Shown: in pieces, positions 58,498 through 64,000 of the stretch
How the letters are laid out: each line of letters begins with the position of its first letter
Position numbering within the stretch: the stretch's first letter is position 1
DNA from: Halopolyspora algeriensis
GTDB taxonomy: Bacteria; Actinomycetota; Actinomycetes; Mycobacteriales; Pseudonocardiaceae
Length of the DNA: 64,000 bases
NCBI RefSeq assembly: GCF_003337235.1
Contig: NZ_QPJC01000001.1
Location: forward strand, 274,256-338,255
Direction of reading: 5' to 3'
Translations under genes and position numbers: made by a program
The notes under the pieces: model-generated
What the model was told of the DNA's origin: nothing
The model's input: only the letters and a program-made list of their open reading frames with translations
The model's database searches: none

Positions 58498-60533
58498 GAG
58501 TTGCTCTCCTTCTGCACCAGGGTGAGCACGTCGTACTTGGCCACCGACTCGCCGTTCTGGTTGGTGACATCGGCGTCCCAGCGGACCTCGCCGTAGTCAC
58601 CGCCCTGGCGCGGGGTGATCCGCTTGGCCGTCAGCGTCACGGTGATCTCGTCGCCGGGGTAGGTGGGCGTGACGAACCGCAGGTTCTCCAGCCCGTAGTT
58701 GGCCAGTACCGGTCCCGGCTCCGGCGAGACGAACAGGCCCGCCGCCAGCGAGACCACCAGGTACCCGTGCGCCACTCGCCCCTCGAAGAACGGGTTGGCC
58801 GCCGCCGCTTGCTCGTCGGTGTGCGCGTAGAAGGTGTCGCCGGTGAATTCCGCGAAGTGCTCGACGTCGTCGAGCGTCACCGTGCGCGGGCCGGCCACCA
58901 CGGTGTCGCCGACGCGCAACTGCTCCAGGTGCTTGCGGAACGGGTGCACCTCGGTCGTGGTGCGCTTACTGCCCGGCATCCACTGACCCGTGATCGCGCT
59001 GAGCGTGTCGGGATCGCCCTGCACGGCGGTGCGCTGCATGTGTTGCAGCACGCCGCGCACGCCGCCCATCTCCTCACCGCCGCCCGCACGTCCCGGACCG
59101 CCGTGCACGAGCTGCGGCAGCGGTGAGCCGTGGCCAGTGGACTCGCCGGCGTTGTGCCGGTTGAGCACGAGCATCCGGCCGTGCCGGGAGGCACTGCCGG
59201 TGACGACCTCGCGGGCGAAGTCGGCATCGGCGGTGACCACCGAGCCGACGAGGCTGCCCTTGCCGCGCTGAGCCAGCTCCACGGCCTGTTCCGCCCCCTC
59301 GTAGGGCATCACCGTGCTGACCGGGCCGAAGGCCTCGACCTCGTGCGGCTGCGCCTGCTGCGGGTCGTCGCAGCGCAGCAGGAACGGCGGCACGAACGCG
59401 CCGTTGATCGCATCGGCGTCGACGACGGAGAGCCGTTCGCGGGTGTCGCCGTACACCAGTCGCCCGGCCTCCAGCAGCGCCTTGAGCGAGCGGCGCACCT
59501 CTTCGCGCTGCTCGAGACTGGCCAGGGCGCCCATCCCGACATCGGAGTTGGCGGGATTGCCGACCTTGATCGCCGACAGCCGCTCGGTGGCCGCGTCGAT
59601 CACGTCGTCCACGAGTGACGCGGGCACGAACGCCCGCCGGATCGCGGTGCACTTCTGACCGGCCTTGACCGTCATCTCGGTGACGAGCTGACCGACGAAC
59701 AGGTCGAACTCCTCGGTACCCGGTGTGGCGTCCGGCCCCAGGATCGAGCAGTTCAGCGAGTCGGCCTCGGCGTTGAACCGCACCGCCTGGGCCACCACGT
59801 TCGGATGGGTGCGCAAGCGCTGCGCGGTGGAGGCCGAGCCGGTGAACGACAGCTGGTCCTGGTCGGTGAGATGGTCCAGCAGGTCGCCCGCGCTGCCGCA
59901 CACCAGCTGCACCGATCCTTCGGGCAGAATCCCGGACTCCACGATGAGCTCGACGAGCCGGTGGGTCAGGTAGGCGGTCTGCTCTGCCGGTTTGATCAGG
60001 CTCGGCACCCCCGCCAGAAAGGCCGGAGCGAGCTTTTCCAGCGGTCCCCACACGGGGAAGTTGAAGGCGTTGATCTGCACTGCCACCCCGTGCAGCGGGG
60101 TGGCGATGTGCTGGGCGAGGAACGTGCCGCCCTTGCCGAGTTGTTCGGGATCCCCATCGACGTGGACCGTGTCGTTCGGCAGCTCACGCCGCCCCTTGCT
60201 GGAGTAGCTGAACAGCACGCCGATGCCGCCGTCGACGTCGAACTTCGCATCGCCCTTCGTCGCTCCGGCACGGGCCGACAGCGCGTAGAGCTCGCCACGG
60301 TACTCGCGCAGGTGGGAGGCAAGCGACTTCAGCAGCGCCGCGCGTTGGTGAAAGGTCAGCTCCCGCAGCGCGGGCCCACCGATCCGGCGCCCGTAATCGA
60401 GCGCAGCGGCCATGTCGACACCCGCCGAGGAGATCCGGGCGATCTCCTCTCCGGTGACGGCGTCGTGCAGGGGCGTGCCGTCCTCGGCGGGTTCCTGCCA
60501 TTGCCCACTGACGTAATTGCGCAGCACGCTCAT
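58494..60533 (-). CDS. paaZ: Bifunctional oxepin-CoA hydrolase / aldehyde dehydrogenase
   Basis: A 679-residue fusion. Residues 1 to ~520 are an aldehyde dehydrogenase with [40 protein letters not shown] and the catalytic cysteine in [13 protein letters not shown]. Residues ~530-679 are a MaoC-like R-hydratase with [13 protein letters not shown] and [19 protein letters not shown]. PaaZ opens the oxepin ring and oxidises the aldehyde. It is the first gene of the minus-strand unit, divergent from paaI. Confidence 0.95.
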   Translation of the reverse strand: MSVLRNYVSGQWQEPAEDGTPLHDAVTGEEIARISSAGVDMAAALDYGRRIGGPALRELTFHQRAALLKSLASHLREYRGELYALSARAGATKGDAKFDVDGGIGVLFSYSSKGRRELPNDTVHVDGDPEQLGKGGTFLAQHIATPLHGVAVQINAFNFPVWGPLEKLAPAFLAGVPSLIKPAEQTAYLTHRLVELIVESGILPEGSVQLVCGSAGDLLDHLTDQDQLSFTGSASTAQRLRTHPNVVAQAVRFNAEADSLNCSILGPDATPGTEEFDLFVGQLVTEMTVKAGQKCTAIRRAFVPASLVDDVIDAATERLSAIKVGNPANSDVGMGALASLEQREEVRRSLKALLEAGRLVYGDTRERLSVVDADAINGAFVPPFLLRCDDPQQAQPHEVEAFGPVSTVMPYEGAEQAVELAQRGKGSLVGSVVTADADFAREVVTGSASRHGRMLVLNRHNAGESTGHGSPLPQLVHGGPGRAGGGEEMGGVRGVLQHMQRTAVQGDPDTLSAITGQWMPGSKRTTTEVHPFRKHLEQLRVGDTVVAGPRTVTLDDVEHFAEFTGDTFYAHTDEQAAAANPFFEGRVAHGYLVVSLAAGLFVSPEPGPVLANYGLENLRFVTPTYPGDEITVTLTAKRITPRQGGDYGEVRWDADVTNQNGESVAKYDVLTLVQKESNS

Positions 60534-60581
60534 CGACTCGCTCCCTCCTCACCGGCAGCCGGATCGCCATCCATCCGAATT

Positions 60582-60599
60582 ACTGACCGATCGGTTGGT
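60582..60599. promoter_or_regulatory. Candidate PaaR operator, paaZ side
   Basis: ACTGACCGATCGGTTGGT is an 18-bp near-palindrome with a perfect ACCGATCGGT core, about 50 bases before the paaZ start. A related site (60719-60739) shares ACTGACCGA on the other strand. Confidence 0.55.
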
Positions 60600-60681
60600 G
60601 CTGATTGTGACGCAGGACAGCCTCGAGCACAATCATCGAATCACGCCGTCACCACTGCGGAATCCGCACACGATCGCGGGG

Positions 60682-60739
60682 TTGACATCAGTGTGGTGAC
60701 ATCCAACACTGCTCCGGTAACCGACTGTTCGGTCAGTTT
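60682..60739 (+). promoter_or_regulatory. paaI-paaK-paaR promoter and operator
   Basis: TTGACA at 60682-60687 with AACACT 17 bases later (60705-60710) looks like a -35/-10 pair. CAGTGT/ACACTG is an inverted repeat across it. AACCGACTGTTCGGTCAGTT, containing the second ACTGACCGA copy in reverse, starts at 60719, over the likely transcript start. Confidence 0.5.
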
Positions 60740-60840
60740 CCGTGGTTGCGGCGCTCCGCCTCCGCGGGCTTCCGGCCGGTCGGACACTCCCGGTCGAGCC
60801 TTTTCGGCCGCTGCGCACCCGGTCCCGAGAGGTGGCACCC

Positions 60841-61278
60841 GTGAATTCCAGCCCTCCGACCATCGCGAGCCCGACCTCGGCGATGTTCGACGACGATCAC
60901 GCCTCGAAGGCTCTGGGCATCGAACTGCTCGAAGCCGCAGACGGCCGCGCGCTCGCACGCATGCTCATCACCGAGCAGATGGTCAACGGCCATTCCATCG
61001 CCCACGGTGGCTACGTCTTCCTGCTGGCCGACACCGCCTTCGCCTGCGCATGCAACAGCCACGGGCCGGTCACGGTCGCCTCCGGCGCCGAGATCACGTT
61101 CGTCGCGCCGGGATACGAGGGTGATCTGCTGTATGCCCGCGCCGAGGAGCGGACCAGCTTCGGGCGCAGCGGCATCTACGACATCACCGTCCGCCGGGAT
61201 GGCGAGCAGGGTCCCGTCATCGCCGAATTCCGCGGGCACAGCCGCAGCATCAACAACGAGGGAAGGGGCGAGTCATGA
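60841..61278 (+). CDS. paaI: Hydroxyphenylacetyl-CoA thioesterase
   Basis: A 145-residue hotdog thioesterase with the PaaI signature NGHSIAHGGYVFLLADTAFA and VASGAEITFVAPGYEGDLLY. PaaI hydrolyses dead-end CoA esters formed when the epoxide is not processed. The GTG at 60841 follows GAGAGGTG. Its stop overlaps the paaK start by four bases. It begins the plus-strand half of the paa locus. Confidence 0.92.
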   Translation: MNSSPPTIASPTSAMFDDDHASKALGIELLEAADGRALARMLITEQMVNGHSIAHGGYVFLLADTAFACACNSHGPVTVASGAEITFVAPGYEGDLLYARAEERTSFGRSGIYDITVRRDGEQGPVIAEFRGHSRSINNEGRGES

Positions 61279-62612
61279 CGGAGACGGCACCGGCGTCGGC
61301 AATGCCGTCCCGGCGAGCGGACACGGCCGCCGGAGGAGACAGCACGGAGAGGCTCGGCGCCGACGAACTCGCCGCCCTGCAGCTCGAGCGCCTGCAGTGG
61401 GCACTGCGGCACGCCTACGACAACGTCCCCTTCTACCGGCAGCAGTTCGACGCGGCGGGGGTGCACCCGCAAGACTGCCGCAGCTTGGCCGACCTGGCGA
61501 ACTTCCCCCTCACCACCAAGCACGACCTGCGCGAGAACTACCCGTTCGGCATGTTCGCGGTTCCGCAGGAGCAGGTGCGGCGCATCCACGCCTCCAGCGG
61601 CACGACCGGCCGGCCCACGGTCGTCGGCTACACCCGCAACGACCTCGACATCTGGGCCGACATGGTGGCCCGCTCCATCCGGGCGGCCGGGGGCCGCCCC
61701 GGCCACAAGGTCCACGTCTCCTACGGCTACGGCCTGTTCACCGGCGGGCTGGGCGCACACTACGGCGCCGAACGGCTGGGCTGCACCGTCGTCCCGGCCT
61801 CCGGCGGGATGACCGCACGTCAGGTGCAGATCATCCGGGACTTCGAACCCGAGATCATCATGATCACACCGAGCTACATGCTCACGCTGATCGACGAGTT
61901 CCGCCGCCAGGGCATCGATCCGCGGGACACCTCCCTGTGCGTCGGAATCTTCGGAGCCGAGCCGTGGACCGCCGAAATGCGCACCGAGATCGAGGAGGCC
62001 ACAGGCATCGACGCGGTGGACATCTACGGCCTGTCCGAGGTGATGGGCCCCGGCGTGGCCAGTGAATGCGTCGAGACCAAGGACGGCCCGCACATCTGGG
62101 AGGACCATTTCTACCCCGAGATCATCGATCCGATCACCGGCGCGTCACTGCCGGACGGGGAACCGGGCGAACTGGTGTTCACCTCGCTGACCAAGGAAGC
62201 GCTGCCGATCATCCGCTACCGCACCCGCGACCTGACCCGGCTCCTTCCGGGTACGGCTCGCCCCGGCATGCGCCGGATGCAGAAAGTGACCGGCCGCAGC
62301 GACGACATGCTCATCCTGCGAGGCGTCAACGTCTTTCCCACCCAGATCGAGGAACTGGTGCTGCGCGCCGAGGGGCTTTCACCGCACTTCCAGCTCGTGA
62401 TCTCACGGCAGGACCGGATGGACCACCTGACCGTGCGGATCGAAGCCGACGAGACCACCACCCTCGAGCAGCGGCAGTCGGCACCGACCGTGTTGACCAA
62501 GGCGATCAAGGATGCGGTCGGGGTCACCGCGGAGGTGTGCATCGTCGATCCCGGCACGCTGGAGCGCTCGGTGGGCAAGCTGCAGCGGGTCATCGACGAC
62601 CGCAACGGCTGA
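61275..62612 (+). CDS. paaK: Phenylacetate-CoA ligase
   Basis: A 445-residue AMP-forming ligase. The ATP motif is IHASSGTTGRPTVVGYTRND; VSYGYGLFTGGLGAHYGAER, IYGLSEVMGPGVASEC and the C-terminal GRSDDMLILRGVNVFPTQIE are characteristic of PaaK. It activates phenylacetate to phenylacetyl-CoA, the first step of the pathway encoded on both sides. A short N-terminal extension of ~20 residues is present. The regulator gene follows after 43 bases. Confidence 0.96.
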   Translation: MTETAPASAMPSRRADTAAGGDSTERLGADELAALQLERLQWALRHAYDNVPFYRQQFDAAGVHPQDCRSLADLANFPLTTKHDLRENYPFGMFAVPQEQVRRIHASSGTTGRPTVVGYTRNDLDIWADMVARSIRAAGGRPGHKVHVSYGYGLFTGGLGAHYGAERLGCTVVPASGGMTARQVQIIRDFEPEIIMITPSYMLTLIDEFRRQGIDPRDTSLCVGIFGAEPWTAEMRTEIEEATGIDAVDIYGLSEVMGPGVASECVETKDGPHIWEDHFYPEIIDPITGASLPDGEPGELVFTSLTKEALPIIRYRTRDLTRLLPGTARPGMRRMQKVTGRSDDMLILRGVNVFPTQIEELVLRAEGLSPHFQLVISRQDRMDHLTVRIEADETTTLEQRQSAPTVLTKAIKDAVGVTAEVCIVDPGTLERSVGKLQRVIDDRNG

Positions 62613-62655
62613 CCTGCACCGACCGCCTTTTCCGGCACTGCGGGAGACTGAACCC

Positions 62656-63267
62656 ATGACGGACGGCACGAGCAGGAGCGCACAACGGGGCAGGCCGGGA
62701 TACGATCTCGATTCGCTGCTGCACACCGCGGTCAAGGTCTTCCACGAGCGCGGCTACGACGGCACGAGCATGGAGGATCTGGCCAAGCGACTCGGTATCA
62801 CGAAGTCGGCGATCTACTACCACGTGCCGAGCAAGCAGGAATTGCTGCGGTTGAGCGTCAACCGCGCCCTGGACGCACTGTTCGCGGTGTTGGACGAGCC
62901 GGAATCGGGCACCGGTGCGGCCATCGACCGGCTGCACCACGTCGTGTGGCGCAGCGTGGAGGTCCTCGTCGACGAACTGCCCTTCGTCACCCTGCTGCTG
63001 CGGGTGCGCGGCAACAGCAAGGTCGAGCGTCAGGCACTGGCGCGGCGGCGCGAGCTCGACCACCTCGTGGGCGAACTCGTCGCCGAGGCCGAACACGAGG
63101 GGAGCCTGCGCCTGGACGTGGACCCCGCGCTGACCAGCAGGCTGCTGTTCGGCATGGTCAACTCGTTGATCGAGTGGTACCGGCCCCGCCATGGATTGAC
63201 CAAGAACGAAATCGCCGATGCCGTCACCAAAATCGCCTTCGACGGCCTCCGCCGTCCCGCGACATAG
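62656..63267 (+). CDS. paaR: TetR regulator of the phenylacetate genes
   Basis: A 203-residue TetR with MEDLAKRLGITKSAIYYHVP as recognition region. The C-terminal domain and gene position match PaaR of actinobacteria and related bacteria, which releases its operators when phenylacetyl-CoA accumulates. It is downstream of paaK on the same strand, so it is likely autoregulated. Candidate sites lie in the paaZ-paaI gap. Confidence 0.88.
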   Translation: MTDGTSRSAQRGRPGYDLDSLLHTAVKVFHERGYDGTSMEDLAKRLGITKSAIYYHVPSKQELLRLSVNRALDALFAVLDEPESGTGAAIDRLHHVVWRSVEVLVDELPFVTLLLRVRGNSKVERQALARRRELDHLVGELVAEAEHEGSLRLDVDPALTSRLLFGMVNSLIEWYRPRHGLTKNEIADAVTKIAFDGLRRPAT

Positions 63268-63686
63268 CGGGCGCTTTTCTCACCGGGCAAGCCACGAAAA
63301 CCGTGAATGGTCGTCGCGGAATGGTCGTCGCGCTGCGCGTGAATGCCGCTACACCGAAAAACCACAAAAGCGTCACGGACGAGGTCGGAACGACACTGCG
63401 AGAACCGTGATGATCATCACGGCATTCCGGGCACATGCGGCGCTGACCCGGCTTCGGCGCACGTCATTGCCCTTACGAAGATCACCGAGCACCGGATCGA
63501 CGTGATCGAAATGTGACTCCACGGTCACGTGGTGTCTCGGTTCTGTCACTATACGTGCAACATGTACAAGAATGTTACCGCCAAACCCGAGCAGTATGCC
63601 GATTCGTGTTGACGGAACCTCGCACATGGCCGAGAGTCCTGTCACCGTAGTAATGCGAGTCACAAAGGACAGGAAAGGGCGAACAG
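63268..63686. other. Promoter region of the permease, with dyads
   Basis: No gene supported. 63405-63422 is a perfect 18-bp palindrome (CCGTGATGATCATCACGG) of CRP-like layout. 63513-63528 is GTGAC-N6-GTCAC. TATACG near 63551 could be a -10 box for the permease; the leader would then be ~130 bases. Confidence 0.5.
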
Positions 63687-64000
63687 ATGGCGACACCAAC
63701 TGCGCCACCGACACGGGCCCACGTACAGCTCGATACGGGGGTACGCAGAGACGTCAACAAGCTCAGTCTGCTGTTCACCGGCGTCGGAGCGATCATCGGC
63801 TCCGGCTGGTTGTTCGGCGCTCTCTACGCCTCACAGATCGCGGGGCCCGCGGCGATCCTTTCCTGGATCATCGGCGCGATCATGATCATGATCATCGGCC
63901 TCGTCTACGCCGAGCTGGCCGTGATGTTTCCCGTGGTCGGCGGCATCATCCGCTTCCCGCACTACTCGTTCGGCTCCTTCGCCAGCTTCAGCTCCGGCTG
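63687..64000 (+). CDS. APC-family amino acid permease, N-terminal part
   Basis: The first 104 codons of an amino-acid/polyamine permease. It has SLLFTGVGAIIGSGWLFGAL, the first broken helix with the conserved GxG-type turn, and SWIIGAIMIMIIGLVYAELA as second helix, ending in the FPVVGGIIRFPHYSFGS loop. It transports an amino acid, probably by proton symport. AGGAAAGG precedes the ATG at 63687. The gene runs off the window. Confidence 0.88.
   Translation, partial: MATPTAPPTRAHVQLDTGVRRDVNKLSLLFTGVGAIIGSGWLFGALYASQIAGPAAILSWIIGAIMIMIIGLVYAELAVMFPVVGGIIRFPHYSFGSFASFSSG

Overview
The window is high-GC DNA with short intergenic gaps and many GTG starts. The gene families point to an actinomycete, most likely of the Pseudonocardiales type (for example Saccharopolyspora or Actinopolyspora relatives). 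Signs of this are a Scr1-like HTH plus DUF397 pair, a gamma-butyrolactone-receptor-like TetR, a DapC close to mycobacterial Rv0858c, an AccD1-AccA1-FadE19-like operon and a sigma/CHAT trio. The genus is an inference; nothing in the sequence fixes it.

Region by region. 1-4 kb: a partial XRE regulator, a VOC protein divergent from a CGNR regulator, a DUF445 membrane protein and dapC. 4.3-9.9 kb: an accessory block with an XRE-ImmA/IrrE metalloprotease operon under a nested palindrome, then a run of very small, mostly translationally coupled minus-strand genes divergent from a Scr1-like regulator and its DUF397 partner. 10-12.4 kb: ECF-like sigma factor, a linker protein (apparently frameshifted) and a CHAT-domain protease. 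13-20 kb: MocR/YczE pair, PP2C-like phosphatase, CorA, a thioesterase and small membrane proteins. 20-36 kb: accessory region with IS30 and IS5 remnants, TetR-controlled enzymes, VOC and DUF899 proteins, and two truncated copies of the tRNA-Phe 3' end (26.0 and 29.2 kb) matching the intact tRNA-Phe at 35.8 kb. The 29.2 kb copy follows an integrase C-terminal remnant, so the region looks like stacked, decayed integrative elements. tRNA-Glu, tRNA-Asp and tRNA-Phe mark its right edge.

36-64 kb is mostly core metabolism. A butyrolactone-receptor-like TetR and small proteins come first. Next is a leucine/branched-acyl catabolic operon (accD1, accA1, acyl-CoA dehydrogenase) divergent from its TetR across a four-half-site operator. 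Then come a tandem DUF427 protein, ctaD, an MFS exporter, an aldo/keto reductase, a flavin monooxygenase, a MetE-like methyltransferase, a YigZ protein and a CBS/CNNM transporter. The phenylacetate pathway follows: paaZ-A-B-C-D-E on the minus strand, divergent from paaI-paaK and a PaaR-like TetR. A partial amino-acid permease closes the window.

How genes work together: PaaK activates phenylacetate to its CoA ester, PaaABCE (with PaaD for Fe-S assembly) epoxidises it, PaaZ opens the ring and oxidises the aldehyde, and PaaI rescues dead-end thioesters; the later beta-oxidation genes (paaF, G, H, J) are not in this window. Many regulator/target pairs are divergent and share clear palindromes, which makes the window useful for operator inference. 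The least explained items are the sigma-linker-CHAT trio, the coupled small-gene run, and a double-hairpin element present twice, 11 kb apart.
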